This document shows, piece after piece, positions 38,201-50,272 of a DNA stretch of 64,000 bases (within the stretch, counting starts at the first letter, position 1; each line of letters starts with the position of its first letter). The DNA is from Dasyornis broadbenti (lineage: Eukaryota > Chordata > Aves > Passeriformes > Dasyornithidae): assembly GCA_013397935.1 (NCBI GenBank), contig VZRN01011463.1, forward strand, positions 176,162 to 240,161. The letters are read 5' to 3'. Both the position numbers and the translations under genes were made by a program. The notes beneath the pieces are model-generated. The model was not told the DNA's origin. It saw nothing but the letters and a program-made list of their open reading frames with translations, and did not search any database.

Positions 38201-41200
38201 TTAAAATTTATTTGCGAAGCTTTCCCTCTAAATGAAGTTCTGTGTCTGCAGCTAATTCATGACTGTGAGTACCTGGCAGTCATCCTGTGAGGCAGGAAGA
38301 TAGAGCTGGATAAGTTTTCCTGGCTGAGGTCTCTTGTTTACTGAATAGCCAGTCCCTCAACTGGGGACCCACTTGAAGTGCTCCGGGTGTCTCTCCTGAT
38401 TTGTGCGACTACCAGATGAGGTGAGGAAAAAGGTAAAGTGATGAAAACCACATCTGGTCAACTTGAAGATGTGGCTGGGAGGTGAACTGAATCTCAGTTG
38501 CACCACTGACCATTTGGGTAAAATGTGGGTTATGAAAGGTAAAGACTGAACCCATTGGCTGTTTCTGGGGTATTTGCCAGACTATTTGCCTTGTTTAACA
38601 TTGCCATATGCTTGAAGAGAGGATGCAAGAGTCATGAGCTTAGTCAAAGTGTGTTCAGACACCTAAGGTTGCAGATATGCAACATCAGGCTTTTAAAAAG
38701 TGTCCTGTTATGTTTGTGAAAGCCCCAGGGAACACCTACTTGTAACTTTGGGCACCTAAATAACCTTTCAATATGATTAAAATTAATATGAACCATCATC
38801 CTTTGAAATTTTGCTGCTTTTATTTTTCAAGCCCTAACTACCTACATTTCTCTATGACTGAACCAGGCCCTTCCTAAGGGCCAAATTATAACACTTAGTT
38901 CTTGGACAAGAAGAAATGATTACAAATCAAGTCTTTAATAATTTAAACTACAAACAGTAATAAAATCTGATATTTCTCAATTGGATTGAAAAAAACAACA
39001 CAGAGCAATGCAACAGAGACCTGCTGTGATGACAGGCTATACTTAAACTAAATGGCAAGACTTAATTACACTGCCCCAGCCTGGGTTCAGAGTAAACTAA
39101 AGACGACTCTATGATTAACTCCTCTGTGCTTTAGTAAGAGAAAGGGAGATTGCAAATGGAAGCATCTGGCACCTCTCAGAATTAATTAAAGAAATGCAAA
39201 GAAGCTACTGTTGCTATTACAATTTCTCCTTGGGGTAACAAAAGACAAACATAGGAAGTGGGAAAGGAGAGACTCTGAAATATGAAGGAACCCTCCCCAA
39301 ACAAATCCCAAGTAACTGTGTTTCTCATGGCTGCCAAGCCTTGTGTTCCTCAGCTCCAGAGCAAATTGGCCTAAATATTACATACTAAGATCCTGAGAAT
39401 ACTGAATGAGTTCTGTTTTGAAATTACTACTATTTTTTTAACTTTCTTTTTCTTTCCACATCAGTGTTGGAGAATGAGCGTAAAAGATTATTATGAACCT
39501 ACATTAAAGCAGCAGCTGTTAAGTCTTTAAAGCCGCTCAGGGATTGTTATTCGACTTCAGTGAAGGTTGTACCTAGACTCAATGCCTAGTTGACTTATTG
39601 CCTAATTATGGAGAGCTGGTGTAGTTAATATAAAAACTAACTGTAGTATTTAGCTTTTAAAATACCCTAGGATTTTTTTCCCTTATCAGATTAAATTTGT
39701 ACTTCATGTTCAGGGAGGCATCCAAACAGAAGAGAGCAAATTTATTGTTCCCTAAGAAGTGCAAGTCTGTTCTGGTGCTGAACATCTATTTTGCTGGTTA
39801 AAAAAGGGGAAAGCAAATGGCTAATTCCAAAGGGAAAAACAGTGGAAAAAGAAAGTTACTGAAAAGTTTTTCTAAAAGCCGTTTCATATTCTTGTTTGTG
39901 TCCTCATTCCTCCCTTTTTAATTACTAAAACCTCATTGGTCTATAACTCTTAAAAATATCAGAGCATAATCGTACTAGAGTAAAGCTAATTTATTTATTT
40001 TTAATGGGGTTTTCACTCTGGACAGTTGTCCTGGAACATTCATAATAGGACAGCTTAATCCAGTCCAATCTCATGAAGACCAGCTCATCAGACCAGCTCT
40101 GCTCATCTAATGGATGCTAAAATAGCCTTTCAATTTAGACAAACTCAGGGCAGTGATTTTAAGAGAGAGATGTAAGACACCTAGTCAAGGAAGAGGCAAG
40201 CTGTTGAACTCATGCCTGTTTAGAATCCAAAGTTGTGTTTAAAGCATATGATGACCTTCCTGGACAAATTTAGCACCCTGTAGCCTTTCCTCCTAAGGGC
40301 TTTTCCAGTACAACCCAAAAGCCAGCTGCCAGGATGAAATGTGCTGCTTGTGCTCCATGTGATTGCAGCAATAGCAGTGAGGGGGTGGTAGGAAACAGCG
40401 CTTTGAGGCTTGAAGGAAATGTTTGGTGTGTGTTTGTTAGAGAGGAGAACTGGCACTAAAAGCTACGTATGTCACACAAGGCTGATGTGACATTATGGTT
40501 CCCTTGACACTGCAACCGATGATTTGAAAAGTGTTGCTTTACCTGCTATGCTACACCTGGAACCTCAGCCTGAACTCTCTGACTATAGAAATTCCCAGTC
40601 AGTTTCATCATCGTCATATGAGCGAGGGTATGATCAAGCAAAAGATTAATGAGAACTTGTGTTGCTCCAAAGTACCAAAGCCTGATTGTGTAAAGCAAAA
40701 GATCCTTTATTTTGTAGAGATAAAATGTCAGAAATTTTAAGAAACCGTTATGCTGAACTGTTCCTAAGTATATTATCTATTAAAGCTTCTGATCTTTAAC
40801 ATTTAGAAATGCAAGTTCTGTAAAATTAAACTAAACCCCATTCAAATTCAAATATTTGTGCAATTCAATGTCTTTCCTGCTTAGTTTCTTCATTTTGAGT
40901 TTCTTATCAAGTTACATGATTGTTAGTTTTTCAATTAGAATTCTCTAGCCTTCCTGTCTGATTGGCTTTTTTTTTTCTTTTTATGCCATATGAGAGATTT
41001 TGTAGCTTGATGAACTTTATAAGTGACACTTCTGCAAACTACAGTATAAAATTATTGTGTGCTAAGAAGCTGCACTGAATTTTGACTATGGTTGTCATTG
41101 TTTTATGCAATTGTTTAGTAATGGCTATGGCATATATGTGAGTCTATGAAACACTACTGAATTCTTTAAAGAATCAATCAAATAGTGCTTATCACGATAA

Positions 41201-43129
41201 GAAACCCTTTAAACTGATCAAGGCAGACAAAAAATACAGACATTATGAAACTTACTGGTGTAGTGCACTTACAAATGCACAATATTGATATACCTTTAGT
41301 CTTGTAAAAAATGTGTGTAAGCCTAAATTTTGCTTTTAGTCCTTGCCTTGTCATGGAAAAATTTCTTTTCTTTGAAGGGAGGTCTGAAAGAGAATATATG
41401 TGCCTGTAAATATATATCAAGAGAATCGGTCTATTGGTCTTATGATTCCTTGTGGTTCTCTGAGGTCCTGGCTCAAGAATCTGGCACTAGGAGGAGGCTC
41501 AAAACATGAAGGAGACTGCCTACTTCTCATCTGCCTACTTAAAAAGTTTCTGTATGTTCATGTCTTAGCCTCATCCTCACTCTCTTTTGTAACCTCTCCC
41601 TCCTTTCTCACTAGGAGCACATTCTCATCCCTGGCCTTTTTTTTCTCTTTCCTCTTTGGAGATACAATCATAAAACTCTCAGCTATTTAATTTCTTTTCT
41701 TTTTCATGGTTCAGAGACTGGTGTTTTGCAGGTAATCAGACCCTTGTTCAGGAACCAAGTTCTTTAGCATATCAGAAATACAGACTGAAAAATGAAATAC
41801 AAAATAACCAAAACAACAACAACAAAAAATACAAGGCGACTGTCCTAGTTTTGGTCACCATGGCAACAATGATAAAGTATAGTCTTATTCTCAGTTTTAG
41901 CGTACTGTTCCTGTAGTACTTTTTGGAATTTATTTGATAAAGGTAAGAAAATTGACCCTCTAATTCCTTTTGTAAAGCTTTCTAATACTAATTCTGGGTT
42001 GAGGGAGAAGTTGAAGTAGTTGAACTAGCAGGAAGGGAGGTATAAAGGGAAGCAGAGACGGCAGCAAAGAGAAGGTTAGAAATTTTTCCTTTGTAGAAAG
42101 ATTTGACATCAGAAAGTGTTCCTCTGAGATGTATAATGAAGATCCGTGCAGAGGCGCTCGAACATTTTCAGTGTAGCTGGATAATTAGAATGATACAACT
42201 GCATTGTGAGGTTCTAGGGCATGGCAGATAGAACAAATTTAAAGAGAAGTAACCTACCTCTGTGGGTAAGAAAAGAGTGCCAGTTTAACAACTCAGCTAA
42301 AACTCATAATGAGAACTCTAGCAAAATGTTTCAGATAAGAAATAGCAATAGCATGATTCCAGGATGCTGTTATGTTTCTGGGAATTGCTTATTACTGGAC
42401 CTGCTTGTTTCTGTGACTGTTAACTAACTGCACCTATTGTTTCCAGTTCAGTGTCTACTTCCAGTGACGGTATGGAGTCAGGCAGATTCCTACTCCATGG
42501 TTTAGATTAGCACACAACTGCACTTCCTAGAACAGCCAATTTAGGCAAATTCCCTGGAAAGAGTTTTCCTTAACAGAAACAAATGGGACTTTTAAGTGAC
42601 TTTTGTGCATTGATAGGATGAAGCTTTCTATTGTTTCTAAGAAACAGAGCTAAATATCTCATATACTGCTTTCTTGTAAGTGCTCTTACAATCATTATTC
42701 ATCCTTTTTCCAGTTCACTTACAAGCTGTTCAGCAGAACAACACTAGACAGGGTTCAGGAAATGTTCAATAGTTGTACATGTATTGCACTAAGGAGACAG
42801 AAAGTTCTCTTATTTTAACAAGAAGTAATATGTATTGAGGTGCTTTCTTCAGTCTCTGAGAAACCTGGAAAGTAAATGAACTAGCAAAATACAAATGGTT
42901 CTAAATGACCCTTGATGGAAAATGAAGAGAAATATGGGTTGTCTGGTCAGGAAATGAAAGCTCTTCTCTAGTTCCATGTCATCAACACCATATTCCTTAA
43001 TTACCAACTGAAACAGTGTCAGAGACAGTGTCTGTCCTAGCACAAAGGCCTTGGCAGCTCTTCTCTATGATCTCACTGTGTTGTTTCTGCTTCTGTGTGG
43101 TGCTTCTCTCATTACTGTCAGAGAGCTGC

Positions 43130-43134
43130 TATGG
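43130..43134. repeat. Target-site duplication (TATGG), left copy of LTR 1
   Basis: TATGG directly precedes the TGTGTTGG end of the LTR and is repeated exactly at 44182-44186, directly after the CAACA end. Confidence 0.85.
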
Positions 43135-44181
43135 TGTGTTGGTTTCGTTTGGCCCAGTTTTTGCTAGTGGTGGAAGGCCCACAAAATGGCTCCTGTGTGC
43201 AGCCTTCACCATGTCCAGCAGAGCCAATCCCTGATGGCTCCGAAAATGATGGACATGCTGCTGGCCAAGGCTGAGCCAATTAGAGATGTTGGTTACACCT
43301 CTGTGAAAACATATTTAAGAAACCAAGATGGGGGGAGAACGCACTTCTTTTGGCCAGAGGAGGAGGAGGAGGTGGTGAAAATATTTGAGGGGAAACAACA
43401 ACAATGCAGACACCAAGGTCAGTGGAGAAGGTGGGGGAGGGGAAGCTCCAAACACCGGAACCAAGAATCTTCTGCAGGCCGTAGTGAAGACCATGGTGAA
43501 GCGGGATGTCCCCCTGCAGCCCATGGAGTCCACGGGGAATGTTAAAATCCATGCGCAGCCCTCGCCAGAGTGGGTGGATGCCTGGAGGAGGCCGTTGCCC
43601 AGCGGGAGTCTCAGTGGAAAAAACAGGCTTTTACAGACTGAATTAAGTGCCCACGCTGATGCCTGGGAGAGACTGTGGTTCAGTAAAGAGGAAAAAAAGC
43701 CTTGCTCCCGAAATGGAACGGCTGACTTGGAGGTCTGTAATCCGTGGACAAGAGACCCCACGCCGCAGCAGTTTTGAGATGACTGTCTGCCCGTGGGGGA
43801 AGCTCACGTGGCAAGGTCGGTTGGACTGCTACTTGTGAGATTTGGGATCTACAGCTATGCAAAAGAAAAAGACTCCTCACCCCTGAGCAGTGGAGAAACA
43901 TTTCGGTGATGAACTGACCTACGCGCCGCCCCCCGCCCCATGTCTTGTTCCCTTGTGCAGCTGCTGGGAGGGAGGGAGGGGGGTGAGTGGAGAAAAGATG
44001 TCTTTGAAGGTTTTATTTAATTTATCATTTACTTCTCTGAGTCTGTTAACAAATAAAAGTTTTAGCCTGTTTTCTGCCCTGAGTACATCTCTTTTCTCCT
44101 GATTCTCCTTATCTCAACTCATGATCCCTGGGTGTATTAATTTGTGAGTGCCTGGCATTTAGCCAGAGTAAAACCACAACA
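43135..44181 (+). mobile_element. Solo LTR 1, ERVL-like endogenous retrovirus
   Basis: The element begins TGTGTTGG and ends CACAACA (5'-TG...CA-3'). A perfect 5-bp target-site duplication TATGG flanks it (43130-43134 and 44182-44186). A 5-bp duplication is typical of ERVL-type (class III) insertions. It has a TATA-like ATATTTAAG near 43311 and an AATAAA at 44052-44057. No internal retroviral sequence is attached on either side, so this is a solo LTR left by LTR-LTR recombination. Open frames inside it, up to 148 codons, are LTR sequence and not genes. It is related along its length to the LTR at 46282. I infer the family from ends and duplication length, not from a library match. Confidence 0.88.
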
Positions 44182-44186
44182 TATGG

Positions 44187-46112
44187 AAAGCAAGGAAAGA
44201 ACTGAGAGGGTCATGAGGTAAGATGTGAAGTTGTCGGTCCACTCTGGGGGTACTGCTGTGCACTGGCTGCTGCCACATGAAGTGGATCTATTTCACTGGG
44301 GAAAGAGTTTCAGCTTCCATCAGTATATTGCATGTCACTTACACCTGACGTTTACCTAGACATACTCATATTAATCATGCACAGAACAGAATAAAAGATT
44401 TTAAAAAAGCACTCAATTACTCTTGTCTCACAAAAGGACAAGCAAAAGGACTGGCAAAAGGACAGTTTCCAAACACCAATTATGTTGCCTCCTACCCACC
44501 CCCCAAATAATTTTCTTCCTCATTTACACCACACTTACATCTTTACATTATACCAATGTCTGCAGCCTAGCTCTCAGCTGGTATCATGGAAAAGGTACAT
44601 TAAGCAATGCGTGTGTTTGATTAAAACAGTGTGAAAATAAAAGTTTACAAATTCTATGCTTGGGTGTTTTACATCAGTGCAGGAAGCTCTTGCAGGATGA
44701 ATTGTCTTGCTTGTTTGGCTTGTTCATTGTCCAAAGCTCTGAGTTTGGGCCACTCAGTGGCTGTCACCTTTTCCATTTCCCTTCTTTGTTGAATTAGGTA
44801 TAAATCATTCACCAACACTCATGTAGCTCTTCTAACAAACAGAGATAAGAACAATAGTCTGTCCTGCAATACTGCAAAGATTCTGTTTCCCTAATACTTC
44901 CACTTATTTGAGGCCAGGTCAAATTTTCTTTTAAGTCAATCACAGAAATTCCATTCCCTTAGTTAAGATCAAAATGACCTCCCCAGAAGAGATGTGGGTA
45001 GATTAAATTTCCACAAACAGAGACATCCTTGCTCAATAATACCTCACAGCTCATATAATCATAACCTGAGGTTTATATTTGCCTCCAGGTGATTTTTTAG
45101 ACATAGACGCCAGATGCCCAAGTGCCACCTTGTGGACAAAATGACTTTTTTTCTGTCCTCCAACTTCGTGTACTAAAATTTCTCTTCCAGCAAGACCTGA
45201 GTTACAGAAGCCTCTAGGGAAGACACCTAAATCAATTAATTTTAAATTTATCCCTATATATCTAGCTCTACATATAGACATGTTGGCTTAAAAATCAGAC
45301 ATATTCAATGTGCACATCTATTGCTTCTTGCCACTGTTAACTTCTGCCCTCACAAAGAGGGCTGATGGTTGTAGCAGGAGAAGCTTTGTGGCAGGCACAC
45401 AGAATGCCAAGAACTAAAAGCCATGTAATGAAAGCAGCTGGAAAATAATTTTTCCTGAGGAAAAATCCTTACCTCCAACTAGCTGTTTTCACTGTCAGCT
45501 GAAGAAGTAGTTTTTACTACTGTTGTTTTCCTCTAAGCTTCTGCAAGAGCCTGATTTTTTGCTAAGTCATATATTCCTGCTAGAATCCCTGGTGTGGGGT
45601 TTGGAAGAAATGGAAAAACTTGGGACTCCTGAAGGATTTACTTATTCAAGCTCAATACGCTAATGGGCTTTATTTTGTGAACTTAGCCAGACACAGGAAT
45701 TACAGCAATGAATGGGAAATAGATGCCTGAAGGCTTAATGTATGTAAATCTGTTCAACTGAGCAAAACAAACTAATCAGTACCAAGCCCATGAATGTTTG
45801 GGCCACAAGAGCTTTGCAGGAAGATGCAAGAAACTCTTCATAGGACATTTATAATAATATCTACCCTAATAATTTTTTTTTTTCTAACAATGATGACTGA
45901 TAGATACCTCAAATATCGTGGCTGAAGTCCTTCACTATAGCCTTTTTAAAAACCAATTTTATCTCAAATGGTAATTGTGTTTAAATGGAAATCCTGTTCA
46001 CAGTAAGACTGTGCCCAGTCTCTGGTAGTGCTCAACATGAATATTAGTGTCCTTGAACAGGGGAATTTCCCTGCTCTTCACTATATTTGGCAACACTGTT
46101 ATTGTATGGAAA
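44187..46112. other. Unique sequence between the two solo LTRs
   Basis: About 1.9 kb of AT-rich unique DNA with a small tandem repeat at 44431. It shows no retroviral gag, pol or env similarity, which supports two separate solo LTRs rather than one provirus. Confidence 0.75.
44431..44466 (+). repeat. Short tandem repeat (CAAAAGGACWGG-like), three copies
   Basis: CAAAAGGACAAG, CAAAAGGACTGG and CAAAAGGACAG follow in direct succession with 12-base spacing. It is a minor local duplication. Confidence 0.8.
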
Positions 46113-46233
46113 ATAGAATAGAATAGAATAGGATAGAATAGAATAGAATAGGATAGAATAGAATAGAATAGGATAGAATAGAATAGAATAGGATAGAATA
46201 GAATAGAATAGGATAGAATAGAATAGAATAGAA
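46113..46233 (+). repeat. GAATA microsatellite with 20-bp higher-order unit
   Basis: About 24 pentamers are ordered as GAATA x3 plus GGATA. The variant GGATA occurs at 46131, 46151, 46171, 46191 and 46211, exactly 20 bases apart. The final units are pure GAATA. The array ends about 50 bases before solo LTR 2. Confidence 0.97.
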
Positions 46234-46281
46234 GATATACTTCATATGGCTTCTAAAAATGGATGAAAATAATATTATAAT

Positions 46282-47164
46282 TGTCGTGGTTTAGCTTGGC
46301 CCAGGTTTTTCTAGTGGGGGGGGACCACAAAGATGGCTCCTCTGTGAAGCTTCTCGAAGCCTTCACCATGTCCAGCTCTGAGGTGATGGACATGCTGCTG
46401 GCCAAGCCTGGGCCAATTAGAGATGTTGGTTATGCCTCTGTGAAAANNNNNNNNNNNNNNNNNNNNNNNNNNNNNNNNNNNNNNNNNNNNNNNNNNNNNN
46501 NNNNNNNNNNNNNNNNNNNNNNNNNNNNNNNNNNNNNNNNNNNNNNNNNNNNNNNNNNNNNNNNNNNNNNNNNNNNNNNNNNNNNNNNNNNNNNNNNNNN
46601 NNNNNNNNNNNNNNNNNNNNNNNNNNNNNNNNNNNNNNNNNNNNNNNNNNNNNNNNNNNNNNNNNNNNNNNNNNNNNNNNNNNNNNNNNNNNNNNNNNNN
46701 NNNNNNNNNNNNNNNNNNNNNNNNNNNNNNNNNNNNNNNNNNNNNNNNTGGGGAGACTGCTTGCCTGTGTGGGGACCAGCATCACTGTAGCAGTGTCAGG
46801 CGGGCTGCCGACAGTGAGACCCATGGCTACGCAGAGGAAAAGAGCCTCTCCCCAGGCAGGGGAAGAAGATCTGGGTGATGAACTGACCTAACCCCCCCCC
46901 ATACCTTGTTCCCTTGTGCAGCTGCTGGGAAGGAGGGAGGGGGGTGAGCAGAGAAACGGTGGCCTTGAAGGGTTTATTTTACTTCTCATTTACTCCTCTG
47001 ACTCTGTTAGTAATAAATTAGATCACTTTGCAACCTAAGTTAGTCCTGTTTTGCCTATTCTAAGTGCGTCTTCTCCCGGGTTTCCTTATCTCAACTCATG
47101 AGCCCTGGGTGTGGGTGTGTTAATTTGGGGGTACCTGGCATTTGGCCGGGCTCAAACCTTGACA
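46282..47164 (+). mobile_element. Solo LTR 2, same ERVL-like family, interrupted by a gap
   Basis: The element begins TGTCGTGGTTTAGCTTGGCC and ends AAACCTTGACA, with a perfect 5-bp duplication ATAAT (46277-46281 and 47165-47169). Landmarks shared with LTR 1 include GGACATGCTGCTGGCCAAG, CCAATTAGAGATGTTGGTTA, CCCTTGTGCAGCTGCTGGGA and CTTATCTCAACTCATGA, in the same order. AATAAA is at 47012-47017. The copies differ by many substitutions and several indels. They are separate insertions, because each has its own duplication. The middle is missing (300 N at 46449-46748). Open frames spanning the N run are artefacts. Confidence 0.88.
46449..46748. other. Assembly gap (300 N) inside solo LTR 2
   Basis: Exactly 300 N lie between GTGAAAA, which matches LTR 1 at 43303-43309, and a segment matching LTR 1 from about 43778. 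LTR 1 has roughly 465 bases between those points, so the round 300 is probably a placeholder or underestimate. Confidence 0.98.
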
Positions 47165-47656
47165 ATAATATACACAACTACTATGTACCTATCCATATAT
47201 AAAATGTAGCAGAGTTGCACAGTGACTCATTTAGACCTTAGCCACTAGGCGGTAGTATAAGATTAAGTAATGTAACAATATCTCATAGTGTTTTAAAATT
47301 TTGTAGCAAATTTCAAAACACATGCTAGCACTGTAGGAAATACTGTAAAACACTCTTCTGTTTCTTTATCAAATCAGCAAGACTCTGAACAAAAAGATGT
47401 CTCACAAGATTCACTTAACTATGGATCAAATATTGCATTATTTGAAGCTGATGAACCACAAGGACAATGGGTACACAGCCCTCTCCCATCTTTTTCCCTC
47501 AGTTTGTGATTAGTAAGATTTACTAAATACAGTTTATTCATTGAGGAATCTTATTTAGAATAAAAAATGACAATATAATCTAATTCTTCACACTGTGCCA
47601 TGAATCTCACACTGGAGCTGAATTAGGTGAACTAATTATAAGAGAAGTTCCTCTTC

Positions 47657-47838
47657 ACAGAATCACAGATTGGCTGAGATTGAAAGACACACTGAGTATC
47701 TCCAAGGATGGAGTCTACACAATACCTCTGGGCAACCTGTGCCATTTTTTGACCACCTTGGAGTAAAAAGAGTCTTCCTTGTGCTTAGATTTCCTAGTTT
47801 CTAATCTGTGCCTATCACCTCTTGTTCTGTCAGTAAGA
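47657..47838 (-). mobile_element. CR1 LINE, 3' fragment
   Basis: The plus strand opens CACAGAATCACAGATTGGCT and continues CCTCTGGGCAACCTGTGCCA, AAGAGTCTTCCTTGTGCT and CTATCACCTCTTGTTCTGTC. This is the reverse complement of a CR1 3' end. The fragment is about 180 bases, with a deletion relative to longer copies. Confidence 0.85.
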
Positions 47839-49159
47839 CTGCAGGGTACAATACTGAGTGCATTTTGGGAAGCTACCAGCTGTAATAAAATAAGTCATCC
47901 AAGTTTACTGCATCTGCTGTGTTTGACTTCAGCAGCTCATGTGATAATGGGGTTGATTGAATGCCTTCACTGACTGCTAAAAATGATACGCCAAAGTGAA
48001 TTTGGGTAAGTAACAAAAAGAATAGGTATGCAGCATTTTGGCTGCATTTCACACAAATGGAACAATCAGATCCTTCTGCAATACCACCTGGGAGCCCTGA
48101 ATTCACGTGTTTTTGAGATCCTCATCTAATGTTCTTTTGTTCTACCAGGTACATATATGTCCTGCTAAAACACCTGGGCCTGCAATCTCTCTTGGATTTA
48201 TTTTTTAATGATGGGGGAATACAAGGAGACGATCAGGAAGAAAGCCTTTTTTTTTAGATTTTCATAATTTAAAATAATTTTCTCTGGTGAGAACAGAAAT
48301 GCAGTACATTATTAGGAAGACTAAAAACTTTCCTTAATTTATCCTTCTTTTGTTAAGAAAAGACTCACTTTCCCTTGCAGTGTATTTTTATTTTTTTTTT
48401 TAATGATTGCCAATATCTTTATTAATGTACATTTTGTACAGTGCTGTGTGGATCCAGAGTATTGTAAAATGAATTTTAGTCCAAGACTGGGAATAAGGCA
48501 TAAAGTCCAAAGGGAAACAGTAAGGTGTTTTAATCTCAGGGTTTGTTTTTAGTGTGTTACACAGAATAGCCAAAAGCTACATGAGATTGTGGGCTCACCC
48601 TTTTTGAAGAATCTGTAAGTGTTCTCATTTGGCTGGAGTTCTGCCCTTTAAATACAAACAAATTCATGAAAGCTGATGCTCTTTAATTCTGAAGTCTTTA
48701 TATTGGTATGCATAATCTAGTGAGCATGAAAACTGTAATTATACTCCAGCTAAACTTATCTCAGTCTTACAAAACCTTTCCCACAGATACTGATTTCTAC
48801 TAGATTATTTTCAACCTAAATTTGAACCATCCTTGATGAATGTTTGCCAAACCAACCAGGGCTGTGTCCATTTCTTATTTTTGTACAATGTTTGTGAATT
48901 ATGGGACCTGATCTCTCAAGGAAAATGGAAAGACTCCCAGCACCTCTAATAGTTCAGGATGAGGTCATACACACTAATATGTAAAGGACTTTTTTTCATG
49001 TCTTTTCATCCATTTTAATCTGATGCAAGTCATGAGTCCTCAAGACCAATTTCCTTTTTCTTTTCTATTAGTTTTGGAAGAGCTTCATACCATGTACTCC
49101 TCTCTGTCTGTTGAACTATAACATGAAGTTAGATTCCATAGGGGAGGGGGGAATGTCAC

Positions 49160-49201
49160 AAAAAAACAAACAAACAACAACAACAACAAAAAAAAAAAAA
49201 A
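49160..49201 (+). repeat. A-rich microsatellite (CAAA/CAA)n with poly-A
   Basis: An A-run passes into CAAACAAACAACAACAACAA and then a run of A. On the minus strand this makes a spurious phenylalanine/leucine-rich open frame. Confidence 0.95.
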
Positions 49202-50209
49202 GCAAAAAGCTGTCCTTTGCTTTTTCTCATGAAGAAATTTCAATCTGAATAGGTCAAGATATGAACAACAACTATGTGATGCTGCAGTTCTTTTTGCCAT
49301 GTGATAGTATAGCTATTTCCTGGGTTTGTAGGTATTGATATATTACATAAAAAGGCTTGTGGTTCTTTCCATAAAATAATAACATTAAACCCTTGCATCT
49401 TAATATATTACCTTGAAAATTTAAAGAGGCAATAGTTATTTTAGGAGACTATCCAAAGGTTAACCAGATAAATTTAAAATTATGGTCATAAATAATCTAA
49501 ACAATGACCAGCCGTAGAAACAGATGGTGCTTCTGGAAGGGCCCAAACCATTTCCACCCTTAATTCAACATAAACCTCCTGTTTGGAGCTCTGGAGCTGA
49601 GATCCTTTGTGCCTGCCTTTAAATCCTTAATTTCTTCAAAGGTGAGATTTGTGACACAATGTGTGAAGCTTCTTTAATCAGAAACAATGTGAAGTCCCTG
49701 TTTGCACGACTGACAGATGAATTGAGATAGTGCTTCTGAAATCGGAGAGACTGATCATGGAGTTACACAAATTACAGCTGAAAATAACAACCCCATCCAG
49801 CCTTAGTTTCCACTGCCATTCGCTTATCATTTGTAGCATGGATAAATTCCTCTTAATGGCACTGAATTGTCAGTTTAACTTTTTATTACGGATTACTCCA
49901 TGTCTGAAAACAATACATTTTGGTACCCACCTCTGATATTTCTATAGTTTGTTTTTGTACAAGTACAGCTTCATTTACTTTGATTACCAGATTTGTCAGA
50001 ATCAGATGCTTCATTCTTGAAAGATATGAAGTTACTGAGGTGAATGCTCTGAAACAGTCACCTGAGTGAAATAACTCAAATAACACATCTCTGCAGGGGT
50101 TGGGATTTTAGAAAGAATGAGGGTTACCTGAATGATGATGAACCCGATAGAGGAACTTGTAGTTCAGACAGGGGTGGTGAGTTCCAGCAGACCTATTCCC
50201 AGATTTAGG

Positions 50210-50272
50210 TTTTTTTTTTTTTTTTTTTTTTTTGNCCAAATTTTGGTTTTTTTTTTTTTTTTTTTTTTTTTT
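50210..50272 (+). repeat. Paired poly-T tracts around an undetermined base
   Basis: T24 (50210-50233), then G, N, CCAAATTTTGG, then T26 (50247-50272). The single N at 50235 and the near-palindrome CCAAATTTTGG between the two tracts suggest a sequencing or joining problem rather than clean genomic order. Confidence 0.9.

Larger units (their letters stand above)
30786..43129. other. Gene desert, proximal part
   Basis: Beyond the CpG island there is one CR1 (31077-31296), a 24-bp tandem repeat (34231) and a poly-A tract (35260). From 36.2 to 40 kb the DNA is almost free of repeats and rich in TAAT-type cores, for example around 38080-38240 (TTTGATTAATTTTACC, TTTGCTAATCGTCCCC) and 39480-39620. 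These could be regulatory elements of the PITX2-side desert, but only cross-species alignment can show that. No exon found. Confidence 0.5.

Noticed and set aside
43186..43777. Frames of 119, 130 and 148 codons on both strands at 43.2-43.8 kb
   Set aside because: They lie wholly inside solo LTR 1 and show no retroviral domain or splice signal.
46281..46824. 169- and 135-codon frames over the 300-N gap
   Set aside because: Most of the residues are unknown. The frames lie in a solo LTR and exist only because N does not read as stop.
43135..47164. The two LTRs as ends of a single provirus
   Set aside because: Each LTR has its own, different 5-bp duplication, and the 1.9 kb between them shows no retroviral gene similarity.
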